A stretch of 64,000 bases of DNA from Lysinibacillus xylanilyticus (GTDB lineage: Bacteria; Bacillota; Bacilli; Bacillales_A; Planococcaceae), in NCBI RefSeq assembly GCF_001183605.1, contig NZ_LFXJ01000010.1, forward strand, positions 855,167 through 919,166. Reading direction: 5' to 3'. This document shows positions 53,884 through 62,935 of the stretch, piece by piece; position 1 is the stretch's first letter; the number at the start of each line of letters is the position of its first letter. Made by a program: the position numbers and the translations under genes. The notes under the pieces are model-generated. The model saw nothing but the letters and a program-made list of their open reading frames with translations. It was not told the DNA's origin and searched no databases.

Positions 53884-54798
53884 ATGATTATGAACATCCT
53901 AAAAGTCAACGACGTCGATTTGGCCTATGACAGTTTCGGTAACGAAAATGACGAGGCTATTATCCTAATTGCCGGGCTTGGAACCCAGATGATCCGATGG
54001 ACGGATTCGTTTTGTAAGATATTAGCAGCGGGGGGCTTTCGCGTAATCCGCTTTGACAATCGCGACGTAGGTTGCTCGACGCATTTTAGCCATTATCCGA
54101 CGCTGGATTTTGACGCACTGGCGACTGCTCTCATGTCGGGACAGCGACCTGACATACCTTACACTCTCGATGACATGTCCAACGACGCTATCGGACTGCT
54201 CGATGCTCTATCAATTGACCGAGCACATTTCGTTGGCAGGTCGATGGGCGGAATGATCGCTCAGATTGCGGCCAGTGAGTACCCTGAACGGGTTTTATCA
54301 CTCACCTCCATTATGTCCAGTTCTGGTAATCCCGCCCTTCCGCAGACTTCCCCAGATCTTATGGCGATGATGACTAAACCGGCGCCGAACCCATTTGAGG
54401 ATGAAGCAGGATTTTTGGCGCACAGTCTCTCTTTTGCCAAACGCATCGCCGGCAGCGGCTATCCGTTTGAAGAGGGTGCTTATCGTGCGCTCATTCTGGA
54501 GGAAGTCCAGCGAGCCTACGATCCGGGCAGTGTCGGACGACAAATTGCTGCTATGGCTGTCTCTGGTGACCGTCGACCGCGGCTGGCGACTATAAAAGTA
54601 CCAGTACTTGTCATTCATGGGGTGGACGATCCCTTGTTCGTCCCGGCGTGTGGCAAAGACACAGCTTCTGCCATCCCGGACGCCGAGCTAATGTTGGTTG
54701 ACGGCATGGGACACGACCTGCCGCACCAACTGTACAAAGTAATCGCTAGTGGCATAGAGCGAACAGCTCGACGCAATTTACACGTGCTTCCTGAATAG
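53884..54798 (+). CDS. alpha/beta hydrolase, probably acquired by transfer
   Basis: A 304-residue soluble hydrolase of the RdmC/methylesterase-like group: IAGLGTQMIRW, FDNRDVGCSTH, nucleophile GRSMGGMIAQ and late Asp/His in VIHGVDDPLF and GMGHDLP. Codons such as CGC, GAC, CTG, GGC and CCG are frequent, unlike every neighbour, and the GC-rich composition starts near 53805 and ends near 54800. AAGGAGGAG precedes the ATG. It lies inside the inverted repeat pair 53242-53345 / 54881-55021. Substrate unknown. Confidence 0.85.
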   Translation: MIMNILKVNDVDLAYDSFGNENDEAIILIAGLGTQMIRWTDSFCKILAAGGFRVIRFDNRDVGCSTHFSHYPTLDFDALATALMSGQRPDIPYTLDDMSNDAIGLLDALSIDRAHFVGRSMGGMIAQIAASEYPERVLSLTSIMSSSGNPALPQTSPDLMAMMTKPAPNPFEDEAGFLAHSLSFAKRIAGSGYPFEEGAYRALILEEVQRAYDPGSVGRQIAAMAVSGDRRPRLATIKVPVLVIHGVDDPLFVPACGKDTASAIPDAELMLVDGMGHDLPHQLYKVIASGIERTARRNLHVLPE

Positions 54799-54880
54799 CA
54801 ACCGTGGAGCCTCAGTAGGCGCCACTGCACAAATTGTACCTTATATTAAGCCAGAAAAATAACGAGTAGAGATCAGGATT

Positions 54881-55021
54881 ACACAAATAAAAGCTGAACT
54901 AATACCAAAATTAGTTCAGCTTAAAAATAACGTATTATAATGTTGCGGTATAGGATACTAATCTATTAAGTGCATTACTTTAACTCTTTTTAATAATTTT
55001 TTAAAGCGCCCTTTGTCTTTT
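54881..55021 (-). repeat. inverted repeat, right copy (native vanZ tail plus terminator)
   Basis: Holds the last seven codons of the vanZ-like gene, a spacer and its terminator hairpin; counterpart of 53242-53345 in opposite orientation. Confidence 0.88.
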
Positions 55022-55471
55022 GAAAATTTTCTTCACCAACACTACAATCCCAACAAAAACAATCGCTCCAGCTGTATCCAAAATAATATCCTGTCCGCTC
55101 ATCGTGCGTCCTGGTGTAAAGCTTTGACGAATTTCATCAAGTGTGGCTATAAGAGCTGTCCCGCCAATAGCGGCACCTGCGGCGAACCGACGTTTTCCCC
55201 ATGCAAAGTAAATACCAAGTGCAATGCAGCCGAATCCAACAAAATGCGTTAATTTCCGAATTAAAAATTCTACAAACTTAAAGTAACCGCGTTCTTCAAC
55301 AGAAACAACTGTGTCCCAATAAGGAATTTTTAAAACGGATAATTGCTTTTCAAACGGTTTATTTGCTAATACTTGCTCCAATTCAGGAATAATAGACTGC
55401 TGTTCATAGGTCATGCTAGAGGAAATCGCAAGTACTACTAAAAATGCTATTAAAATAAGCCATTTTTTCAT
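55001..55471 (-). CDS. VanZ-family membrane protein
   Basis: A 156-residue protein with four hydrophobic segments and the VanZ pattern FLIRKLTHFVGFGCIALGIYFAW ... ATLDEIRQSFTPGRTMSGQDIILDTAGAIVF. VanZ of Tn1546 gives low-level teicoplanin resistance; chromosomal relatives are common and of unclear role. It overlaps the start-side neighbour yqkF by four bases and so is probably co-transcribed. Its 3' end is duplicated, inverted, at 53242. Confidence 0.88.
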   Translation of the reverse strand: MKKWLILIAFLVVLAISSSMTYEQQSIIPELEQVLANKPFEKQLSVLKIPYWDTVVSVEERGYFKFVEFLIRKLTHFVGFGCIALGIYFAWGKRRFAAGAAIGGTALIATLDEIRQSFTPGRTMSGQDIILDTAGAIVFVGIVVLVKKIFKRQRAL

Positions 55472-56367
55472 CGGTGATCCATATATTGTTCGATTTTTGT
55501 TAGCTCATTCGCTGCTTTAAAATCTGTTATCGAATTAATTTTTTCATAGGCAGTAAGAGTTTGCGCCAGCTGTTCCTGTGAGCTTGCACCAATCACTGTT
55601 GAAGCTATAGTAGGTTCCTTTAGATTATAGGCGATTGCAAGTGCATGTAAATCGTCATAATGTGATGATAAGCCGGATAATACTGCTGTTAATTCGTCCG
55701 CTGTATATGTGTTAAAGCCATTGACACGCTGTAAACGTTCTTTCCAGCTATTTGTTAGTAAACCTTTTGCAACAGTCCCACGTGTTACAACGGAAGTCCC
55801 TTCACAAGCGATAAAGTCGAGCCATTCTTCTGGTCGACGGTCTAATGCACTATATTGCATCATGACACTTTTTGCAGAGCTTGCTGGTAAATAACGCTTT
55901 ATTACATTTGGTCGAATAGAGGAAATGCCATATTCTCGAATCAATCCATCCTTTTTCAAATCTTCAAAAGTGTCGATAATTCCATCCCAGTCGTCCTCAA
56001 TAGTCCCACCGTGTAACTGATAAACATCAATATAGTCTGTTCCTAGTCGTTTTAAGCTAGCATGTAGAGCTTCCTTTATATAAGGCGGAGATGCATCCCA
56101 ATGCCAACCTTCTACACCTTTTGTCCATCGATTACCAACTTTCGTAGCGACTATAACATCCTGTCGACGCTTCCCTAAAATAGCCCCAATAATTTCTTCA
56201 TTTGATCCAAAATCATATAAATCGGCTGTATCGATGTAATTAATGCCAGCATCTAGTGCCATATCAACGATTTCAGCAGCCTTTTTCTTATCTGTCGAAA
56301 GAGACATGCCCCCTAAACTAATTTCTGAAATTAACAATTCACTTGAGCCAAGCTGTCTTTTTTTCAT
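55468..56367 (-). CDS. yqkF: aldo/keto reductase YqkF-like
   Basis: A 299-residue NADPH-dependent aldo/keto reductase: GGMSLSTDKKKA, the catalytic Asp/Tyr in NYIDTADLYDFGSNEE, Lys in VIVATKVGNRW and His in VYQLHGGTIEDD. ATG 56367 follows GAAGGAGGG; the longer frame to 56484 has no ribosome site. Divergent from nudF, as in the B. subtilis yqkF-nudF region. Substrate unknown. Confidence 0.9.
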   Translation of the reverse strand: MKKRQLGSSELLISEISLGGMSLSTDKKKAAEIVDMALDAGINYIDTADLYDFGSNEEIIGAILGKRRQDVIVATKVGNRWTKGVEGWHWDASPPYIKEALHASLKRLGTDYIDVYQLHGGTIEDDWDGIIDTFEDLKKDGLIREYGISSIRPNVIKRYLPASSAKSVMMQYSALDRRPEEWLDFIACEGTSVVTRGTVAKGLLTNSWKERLQRVNGFNTYTADELTAVLSGLSSHYDDLHALAIAYNLKEPTIASTVIGASSQEQLAQTLTAYEKINSITDFKAANELTKIEQYMDHR

Positions 56368-56443
56368 GCCAATGCCCTCCTTCGATTTCTCTACATGTAA
56401 TGGTACAATGAACATATCTGAAGAACAAGCGAGGTTATAGTCA

Positions 56444-56980
56444 ATGAAAAAGTTTGAAGAAAAAACGACAAAGACTACACCCATTTATGACGGGAAAATT
56501 GTGAAACTACAAGTTGATGATGTCACTTTACCGAATGGTAATGTTGCAAAAAGGGAGATTATTAAGCATCCAGGCGCAGTTGCGGTTATAGCTGTTACCG
56601 ATGAAGGCAAATTAGTATTAGTGGAGCAATATCGCAAAGCTTTAGAACGTTCAATTATTGAAATTCCAGCTGGTAAGCTTGAACCAGGTGAGGAACCAAT
56701 TGTGACCGCGCGCCGTGAATTAGAGGAAGAAACAGGTTACGGTGCACAATGCTTAACTTATTTACAAGCGTTTGCAACATCCCCAGGCTTCGCAGATGAG
56801 GTCATTCATCTATTTGTGGCAAAGGATTTATATAAAATTGAAAATAAGGCAGATCTAGATGAGGATGAATTTGTCGAATTATTAGAAGTTTCGTTGGAAG
56901 AGGCACAACAAATGGTTGCAGATGAGCGTATATACGACGCCAAGACAGCGTTTGCAGTACTTTGGTTTGCTGCACAATAA
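56444..56980 (+). CDS. nudF: ADP-ribose pyrophosphatase
   Basis: Nudix enzyme hydrolysing ADP-ribose to AMP and ribose 5-phosphate. 178 residues with the Nudix box GKLEPGEEPIVTARRELEEETGY and the family segments VEQYRKALERSIIEIPAG and FATSPGFADEVIHLFVA. Keeps the B. subtilis position upstream of spoIIM-fur. Confidence 0.95.
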   Translation: MKKFEEKTTKTTPIYDGKIVKLQVDDVTLPNGNVAKREIIKHPGAVAVIAVTDEGKLVLVEQYRKALERSIIEIPAGKLEPGEEPIVTARRELEEETGYGAQCLTYLQAFATSPGFADEVIHLFVAKDLYKIENKADLDEDEFVELLEVSLEEAQQMVADERIYDAKTAFAVLWFAAQ

Positions 56981-57053
56981 GATAATAATCTTTAGCATAA
57001 TAGAAGCGGACGAGCATAAGCTGTACAAACCTTGATAGAAAAGGAGCATGTTT

Positions 57054-57566
57054 ATGTCTCGTACGGTGTCTATTTTTTATCACGCATCCATCATTGCTGT
57101 GAGTTTCGTTTGTGGCGTTATCTTATTTCATATTATTGGTGGGCCGAATGCAGAGCCTTTTATTTCATTTATAGAGCCTCGTTTAACAAATGGGGACAGG
57201 CATTCTCTATTTCGTTTAGTGTTACCTGTTGCTGTTTCAATAGCTCTTGTACTATTGCTTGCAACACATAGTGTCCTAAAGGTTCTAGTACGTGTAACAG
57301 TGGCGATACGTGCAACCTTTTTTGGCTTTAGCTCGGTTTTTTTATTACAAAAGCTTGAAGCTTTCTGGGTTTATACGATTTGGTGGTTTCCATTTCAGCT
57401 TATCTATTGTATATTGTTGCTAGCCCTATGCAATTTACTTGTACCAGCTTGGTCAAAGAGAAAAATCGGGAAAATGATAAATGGTCGGACAATTTTGTTG
57501 AATTTTATCGCATTTTTCATCATAATAGTGGCTGAGTTTATTGTTATTTCTTATGTATTAAATTGA
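57054..57566 (+). CDS. membrane protein in the spoIIM position, possibly divergent SpoIIM
   Basis: About 170 residues with five hydrophobic segments. It occupies the place of spoIIM between nudF and fur, and the middle (FFGFSSVFLLQKLEAFWVYTIWWFPFQLIYCILLLALCNL) has the G-F-x-x-x-F-L-x-Q pattern of SpoIIM, an engulfment protein, but overall similarity is low and the protein is 30-40 residues shorter. ATG 57054 follows AAAGGAGC; another ATG at 57048 is too close. Treat function as unproven. Confidence 0.55.
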   Translation: MSRTVSIFYHASIIAVSFVCGVILFHIIGGPNAEPFISFIEPRLTNGDRHSLFRLVLPVAVSIALVLLLATHSVLKVLVRVTVAIRATFFGFSSVFLLQKLEAFWVYTIWWFPFQLIYCILLLALCNLLVPAWSKRKIGKMINGRTILLNFIAFFIIIVAEFIVISYVLN

Positions 57567-57637
57567 TAGATACAATTCACGAAAATCTAACATTAGGTAA
57601 AAACATACAAAAGCATATTTGAAATCTACTCACTATC

Positions 57638-57667
57638 TTGTAATAGGATTTACTCCTTTGGTATAAT
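57638..57667 (+). promoter_or_regulatory. fur promoter
   Basis: TTGTAA (57638-57643), 18-base spacer, TATAAT (57662-57667). Confidence 0.62.
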
Positions 57668-57691
57668 GGAAAGAGTTTAGGGGGGCGTCAC

Positions 57692-58156
57692 ATGGAGAGC
57701 CGAATTGATCGTATAAAAAAACAGTTGCATAGTGCTAGTTATAAGCTGACGCCGCAGCGAGAAGCAACAGTTGCTGTACTGCTTGAGCACGAGGAAGACC
57801 ACCTAAGTGCAGAAGATGTTTACCTTTTAGTAAAAGAAAAGGCACCAGAAATTGGTCTTGCTACTGTCTATAGAACGTTAGAGTTACTAACTGAGCTCAA
57901 AGTTGTCGACAAAATCAACTTTGGCGATGGCGTTTCGCGCTATGATTTACGCCAAGAGGGCGCTGCGCATTTCCACCATCATCTTGTTTGTATCGAATGT
58001 GGTGCGGTTGATGAAATTCAAGAAGATTTACTTGAAGATGTGGAAGCCGTTGTTGAAAAACGTTGGAACTTTATCATAAAGGATCACCGACTAACTTTCC
58101 ACGGCATTTGCTGGCGCTGTCATGATAAAAACGACGAGTCGAATGAAGAAAAATAA
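57692..58156 (+). CDS. fur: ferric uptake regulator family protein Fur
   Basis: A 154-residue metalloregulator: winged helix (YKLTPQREATVAVLLEHEEDHLSAEDVY ... LATVYRTLELL), the metal site HFHHHLVCIECGAVDEI and a second Cys pair (CWRC) for structural zinc. Position between the spoIIM slot and xerD matches Bacillus fur, which favours iron over peroxide or zinc sensing; direct proof would need the sensory ligands to be compared. GGGGGG precedes the ATG. Confidence 0.92.
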   Translation: MESRIDRIKKQLHSASYKLTPQREATVAVLLEHEEDHLSAEDVYLLVKEKAPEIGLATVYRTLELLTELKVVDKINFGDGVSRYDLRQEGAAHFHHHLVCIECGAVDEIQEDLLEDVEAVVEKRWNFIIKDHRLTFHGICWRCHDKNDESNEEK

Positions 58157-58160
58157 CGAG

Positions 58161-58208
58161 AAACTGTCTGTTTAATCTTAAGTTATAGATTGAATCGGGC
58201 AGTTTTTT
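58161..58208 (+). terminator. terminator of fur
   Basis: AAACTGTCTGTTTAATC / GATTGAATCGGGCAGTTT arms (with G-T pairs) and TTTTT. Confidence 0.82.
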
Positions 58209-58240
58209 GTTTTATTTAAAATTAGAATTATAAGGGGACG

Positions 58241-58271
58241 TTTTAGCACAATTCCAATACCCGTGCTAAAA
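58241..58271 (+). promoter_or_regulatory. inverted repeat over the xerD promoter region
   Basis: TTTTAGCAC and GTGCTAAAA, perfect 9-bp arms 13 bases apart; the right arm contains a TAAAAT -10-like sequence. May be an operator. Confidence 0.5.
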
Positions 58272-58303
58272 TAGAGAATAATTGACAGTAAGGGGGCGCT
58301 GTG

Positions 58304-59206
58304 ATGAATGAATTTCAATATGCAATAGAGGATTATATCCATTTTATACAAGTAGAACGACAATTATCCGATAATACATTAGCATCCTATCGCCGAGACT
58401 TAGAAAATTACGTGAATTTTTTGCGGGAAGTAGAGGGAATGTCTGATTTTCGTAAAGTGGAAAGGACGACCATTTTACGTCATTTAGAGCAGTTGCGTAT
58501 GCAAGGAAAGACAAGTCGTACTGTTGCCCGCCATATCTCCTCCATTCGCAGTTTCCATCAATTTTTACTTCGAGAAAAGCGAGCAGAAACAGATCCGACA
58601 GTCCATTTAGAAATGCCGGCCATTGAGCAAAAGCTACCAAATGTCCTCTCTATAGAAGAAATAGAAGCTTTATTAGTGGCACCAAATCGCAGCAAACCAC
58701 AAGGTATTCGGGATGTGGCGATGCTAGAGCTATTATATGGGTCTGGGATGCGTATTAGTGAGCTGATTGCATTAGATCTAGCTGATATTCACTTAACGAT
58801 GGGCTTTGTACGCGTTTTTGGCAAGGGAGGCAAGGAGCGTATCATTCCCCTTGGAAAAAGCGCTCTTTCGGCATTAAGTACTTATTTAGATGGCGCACGT
58901 AGTCAATTACAAGGGAAATCTCCAAAAACAGAAGCTTTTTTTATTAATCAAAGGGGAAAACGTTTAACAAGGCAAGGTTGTTGGAAATTAATGAAGGAGC
59001 ACGCTTTAAAAGCGGGCATCCAACATGAATTAACGCCACATACATTACGTCATTCCTTTGCAACACATTTAGTGGAAAACGGTGCGGATTTACGAGCAGT
59101 ACAAGAGATGCTTGGACATGCCGATATTTCCACAACTCAAATTTATACACATATTAGTAAATCCCGACTATCAGAGGTTTATAAGCAATTTCATCCACGT
59201 GCTTAA
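58304..59206 (+). CDS. xerD: tyrosine recombinase XerD
   Basis: Resolves chromosome dimers at dif with XerC. About 300 residues with an N-terminal SAM-like core-binding domain and the catalytic set R (GSGMRISEL), K (GKGGKERIIPLG), HxxR (THTLRHSFATHL), H (GHADISTTQIYTH) and Tyr. ATG 58304 lies seven bases after AGGGGG; the GTG three bases earlier is less well placed. Between fur and deoB as in B. subtilis (ripX). Confidence 0.95.
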   Translation: MNEFQYAIEDYIHFIQVERQLSDNTLASYRRDLENYVNFLREVEGMSDFRKVERTTILRHLEQLRMQGKTSRTVARHISSIRSFHQFLLREKRAETDPTVHLEMPAIEQKLPNVLSIEEIEALLVAPNRSKPQGIRDVAMLELLYGSGMRISELIALDLADIHLTMGFVRVFGKGGKERIIPLGKSALSALSTYLDGARSQLQGKSPKTEAFFINQRGKRLTRQGCWKLMKEHALKAGIQHELTPHTLRHSFATHLVENGADLRAVQEMLGHADISTTQIYTHISKSRLSEVYKQFHPRA

Positions 59207-59291
59207 GAGAGAAATTTATTAGTCGGAGGTCTGACCTTTATTTTTCGCTGTTTTTTGGTAAAATAGAGTCAAGAGATTAGGAGGCAAAATT

Positions 59292-60473
59292 ATGAATAAA
59301 CCATTTGAAAAAATCCATGTAGTAGTATTGGACTCAGTTGGAATTGGTGAAGCTCCAGACGCAGCGAATTTTGGAGATGTAGGTTCACATACTCTTGGAC
59401 ATATCGCTGAAAAAATGAATGGGCTTACAATGCCGCATATGGAGTCTTTCGGCTTAGCAAATATTGAACAGTTACAAGGTATGCAAGCTACTGATAAACC
59501 AAAAGCATACTACGGTAAAATGCAAGAAGCATCTGTTGGTAAAGATACTATGACAGGGCACTGGGAAATCATGGGGTTAAATATTGATAAACCGTTTAAA
59601 GTGTATCCAGAAGGTTTCCCTGCTGAGCTAATCGCAGAGCTGGAAAAACGTACAGGTCGCAAAGTACTTTGCAATGATCCTGCAAGTGGAACACAAGTAA
59701 TCGAGGACTTCGGCAAGGAGCATATGGAGACAGGAGCGATTATTGTCTATACATCTGCTGACCCTGTTTTGCAAATTGCTGCACATGAAGAAATTATTCC
59801 ATTAGAAGAATTATATAAAATTTGTGAAATTGCTCGTGAGCTAACATTACAACCAGAATATTTAGTTGGCCGTGTTATTGCTCGTCCATTTGTCGGTACA
59901 CCAGGAAACTTCTCACGTACATCTAATCGTCATGACTATGCGTTAAAGCCATTTGGTCGCACAACGATGAATGTCTTAAAGGATGCAGGTTTAGATGTTA
60001 TAGCAATCGGAAAGATCTCTGATATTTTCAACGGTGAAGGCGTAACTGATGCAGTACGTACGAAAAATAATACGGATGGTATGGATAAGTTTGCAGAAGT
60101 AGTGCGTCGTGATTTCCATGGTATAAGCTTCTTAAACTTAGTGGACTTTGATGCGAATTTTGGACATCGTCGTGACCCTCTAGGTTATGGTAACGCACTA
60201 CAAGAATTTGATGCACGTTTACCAGAAATTACTGAGGCAATGACAGAAGATGATCTACTAATCATTACGGCGGACCATGGTAATGATCCAACATTCCCTG
60301 GGACAGACCATACACGTGAATATGTACCGTTGATTGTCTATTCACCACGCTTTAATGGTGGTAGCGAGCTAGCACTACGTGAAACTTTTGCAGATATTGC
60401 AGCAACAGTTGCTGAAAACTTCAAAGTAGAAGCACCAGAGTTTGGTAAAAGCTTCTTAAAAGATCTGAAGTAA
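59292..60473 (+). CDS. deoB: phosphopentomutase
   Basis: Interconverts ribose 1- and 5-phosphate (and deoxy forms) in nucleoside salvage. 393 residues with the alkaline-phosphatase-fold metal motifs: [23 protein letters not shown] with the phosphorylated Thr, [10 protein letters not shown] and [18 protein letters not shown] precedes the ATG. Forms an operon with pdp, 15 bases downstream. Confidence 0.97.
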   Translation: MNKPFEKIHVVVLDSVGIGEAPDAANFGDVGSHTLGHIAEKMNGLTMPHMESFGLANIEQLQGMQATDKPKAYYGKMQEASVGKDTMTGHWEIMGLNIDKPFKVYPEGFPAELIAELEKRTGRKVLCNDPASGTQVIEDFGKEHMETGAIIVYTSADPVLQIAAHEEIIPLEELYKICEIARELTLQPEYLVGRVIARPFVGTPGNFSRTSNRHDYALKPFGRTTMNVLKDAGLDVIAIGKISDIFNGEGVTDAVRTKNNTDGMDKFAEVVRRDFHGISFLNLVDFDANFGHRRDPLGYGNALQEFDARLPEITEAMTEDDLLIITADHGNDPTFPGTDHTREYVPLIVYSPRFNGGSELALRETFADIAATVAENFKVEAPEFGKSFLKDLK

Positions 60474-60487
60474 GGGGGATTATCGAT

Positions 60488-61738
60488 ATGAATATGGCGC
60501 AATTATTTGAAAAGAAAAAGCAAGGCAAGGAGCTAACACAGGCTGAAATTCAGTACTTTGTAGAGGGTTACACTACTGGTACAATTCCTGATTATCAAGC
60601 AAGCTCCCTACTAATGGCAATCCGTTTATTGGGTATGACATATGATGAAACATTTTATTTAACAAAAGCAATGATAGAATCTGGAGATGTTATTGATTTA
60701 TCATCTATCGAAGGTTTTAAAATTGATAAACACTCGACAGGCGGTGTAGGCGATAAAGTCACACTAATTGTTACTCCAATAATTGCTGCACTAGATATTC
60801 CAGTGGCGAAATTTAGTGGTAAGGGTCTAGGCATTACAGGCGGTACAATCGATAAATTAGAATCGATTCGTGGCGTTAAAACAGAGCTTTCATCACAAGA
60901 ATTTATCGACAATGTCAATAAACATAAAATTGCAGTGGCTGGTCAAACGGGTAATCTTGTACCAGCTGACAAAAAATTATATGCGTTGCGAGATGTGACG
61001 GGTACTGTCGATTCCATTCCACTTATTGCCGCGTCTATCATGAGTAAGAAAATCGCAAGTGGTGCAGACGGCATTGTACTCGATGTCAAGTGTGGCTCAG
61101 GTGCATTTATGAAAACAGAAGAAGAAGCGCAGGTTTTAGCTGATACGATGACTGCAATCGGTGAAAAGCTAGGGCGTAAAGTAGTTGCACATATTAGTGA
61201 TATGGATAATCCATTAGGTAAAATGATTGGCAACAAGCTTGAAGTAGTAGAAGCATTTGCTTTATTAAGTGGACGTATGGATGAAACACATGAGGATCTG
61301 CTTGAGGAATGTATTATTATTTCATCGCTTATGTACCAAGTTGCAGCAGGAGTAAATGAGACTGAAGCAACAGCTGCTGTTAAACGAGTATTAGAAGATG
61401 GTTCAGCTGCTGCAAAATTTGAGGAATTCATCGTAGCACAAGGTGGCGATTTAGCGGATATCGTGCAAAATGACACAGCAAATAAAGTAGCTATCAAAGC
61501 ACCTACTGAAGGCACTGTAGGGACGATTAATGCATTATTAATCGGAGAAGCTAGCGTTGGTCTTGGTGCAGGTCGATTAACTAAAGAATCTGAGCTTGAT
61601 TATGATGCTGGTATTCAATTGATTGCCAAAAAAGGCGATCATGTTCGTGCTGACGAGACGATTGCATATTTATATTCAAATCGCCAAATCGATCAGGAAA
61701 CAATCGAAAAAGTACTAAAGGCTTATACAATTGCATAA
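60488..61738 (+). CDS. pdp: pyrimidine-nucleoside phosphorylase
   Basis: Phosphorolyses uridine, thymidine and deoxyuridine to base and pentose 1-phosphate, feeding deoB. 416 residues; signatures KHSTGGVGDKVTL, KFSGKGLGITGGTIDKLESI, LVPADKKLYALRDVTGTV and KCGSGAFMK. AAGGGGGAT precedes the ATG. B. subtilis has punA and dacF between drm and spoIIA; here pdp and a minisatellite take that place. Confidence 0.95.
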   Translation: MNMAQLFEKKKQGKELTQAEIQYFVEGYTTGTIPDYQASSLLMAIRLLGMTYDETFYLTKAMIESGDVIDLSSIEGFKIDKHSTGGVGDKVTLIVTPIIAALDIPVAKFSGKGLGITGGTIDKLESIRGVKTELSSQEFIDNVNKHKIAVAGQTGNLVPADKKLYALRDVTGTVDSIPLIAASIMSKKIASGADGIVLDVKCGSGAFMKTEEEAQVLADTMTAIGEKLGRKVVAHISDMDNPLGKMIGNKLEVVEAFALLSGRMDETHEDLLEECIIISSLMYQVAAGVNETEATAAVKRVLEDGSAAAKFEEFIVAQGGDLADIVQNDTANKVAIKAPTEGTVGTINALLIGEASVGLGAGRLTKESELDYDAGIQLIAKKGDHVRADETIAYLYSNRQIDQETIEKVLKAYTIA

Positions 61739-61747
61739 TTAATACGA

Positions 61748-61789
61748 AGCGAGAACTCTCTTTAACAAAGGGGGTTCTCGCTTTTTTTT
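61748..61789 (+). terminator. terminator of deoB-pdp
   Basis: GCGAGAAC(T)CTCTTT / AAAGGGGGTTCTCGC arms followed by eight T. Confidence 0.9.
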
Positions 61790-61799
61790 GTTCTAAAAA

Positions 61800-62275
61800 G
61801 CGGAAGTTGAAGTGATGGAAAGGAGGTTTTTGTGGCGGAGAGGAGAGTCGAAGTAACGGAAAGTAGAGCTAGAGCGACGGGAAGAAGAGCCAAAGTGACG
61901 GAAGGAAAAGCTCAAGTGACGGAAAGAAGAGCCATAGCGACGGAAAGGAAAGCTAGAGCGACGGGAAGAAGAGCCAGAGTGACGGAAAGAAGAGCCATAG
62001 CGACGGAAGGAAGTTAGAGCGACGGAAAGATGAGCCATAGCAACGGAAGGAAGAGCCAGAGTGACGGAAGGAAGAGCCAGAGTGACGGAAAGAAGAGCCA
62101 GAGTGACGGAAGGAAAAGCCAAAGCGACGGAAGGAAGAGCCAGAGTGACGGAAAGAAAAGCCAAAGCGACGGAAGGAAGAGTCGAAGTGACGGAAGGAAG
62201 AGCTGACGCGACGGAAAGAAGGCAAAGTGACGGAAGGAAAAGCTAAAGCGACGGAAGGAAGAGTCAAAGCGACGG
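61800..62275. repeat. minisatellite A, 21-bp units
   Basis: About twenty units of the form AGAGCCAGAGTGACGGAAGG with variants (AAAGCC, GCTAGAGC). The 21-bp period keeps several reading frames open on both strands, giving long low-complexity frames that have no ribosome site. Confidence 0.9.
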
Positions 62276-62690
62276 AAGGAAGAGTCAAAGCGACGGATAG
62301 AGCAGCCAAAACCGTGGATAGAACCGACAAAGCGACGGATAGAGCAGCCAAAATCGTGGATAGAACCGACAAAGTGACGGATAGAGCGGCCAAAATCGTG
62401 GATAGAACCGACAAAGTGACGGATAGAGTAGCCAAAATCGTGGATAGAACACAAAGCGACGGATAGAGCGGCCAAAATCGTGGATAGAACCGACAACGTG
62501 ACGGATAGAGTAGCCAAAATCGGGGATAGAACACAAAGCGACGGATAGAGCGGCCAAAATCGTGGATAGAACCGACAAAGTGACGGATAGAGCAGCCAAA
62601 ATCGTGGATAGAACACAAAGCGACGAAAAGAAAAGCCGAAGCGTCGGATTGAATCACCAAATAGACGGATAGACTTTGTAATAAGAAAGG
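62276..62690. repeat. minisatellite B, 42-bp units
   Basis: About nine units built of two halves, GTGACGGATAGAGCGGCC and AAAATCGTGGATAGAACC, plus GACAAA; some units lack the middle. Related motifs occur at 35555-35660. Confidence 0.9.
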
Positions 62691-62752
62691 AGTTCTTTGT
62701 GCAAGCACGAAGCCTCTGAACGCAATTATGCCTCGGCATAATTGATCATCAT
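62691..62752 (+). repeat. modular hairpin element, tail fragment
   Basis: AGTTCTTTGTGCAAGCACGA, then GAACGCAATTATGCCTCGGC and ATAATTGAT. CAATTATGCC-TC-GGCATAATTG is a perfect palindrome; other copies show GA in the loop. Confidence 0.65.
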
Positions 62753-62885
62753 AATAATTCTTGTAAAAAATGCCTGGCACGTTTAAAAAATGTTGATTTA
62801 TCCCATACTGCATTTAACCTAAAAAGCTATAAATATGTCGATTTGACACTATTTCGGAAGACTTTGCACTAGTTCTGTCAGCCGC

Positions 62886-62914
62886 AAGGAATCACCATAT
62901 TGAATGTGGAATTG
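62886..62914 (+). promoter_or_regulatory. candidate sigma-H promoter of spoIIA
   Basis: AAGGAATC (62886-62893) and, 13-14 bases on, GTGGAATT (62906-62913) fit the sigma-H pattern R-x-A-G-G-A-x-x-x / R-x-x-G-A-A-T. spoIIA is sigma-H transcribed in Bacillus. Confidence 0.55.
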
Positions 62915-62935
62915 CACGAGGAGGAGGCGATGTTC

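Noticed and set aside
59219-59236. AGGTC-T-GACCT palindrome upstream of deoB
   Set aside because: Could be a GntR-type operator, but it is short and may equally be part of the xerD end; evidence insufficient.
61793-62813. Several long overlapping reading frames on both strands (up to 286 residues, rich in F, R, S, L, Y)
   Set aside because: They arise from the 21/42-bp minisatellite; no ribosome site, no known domain, and open in several frames at once.
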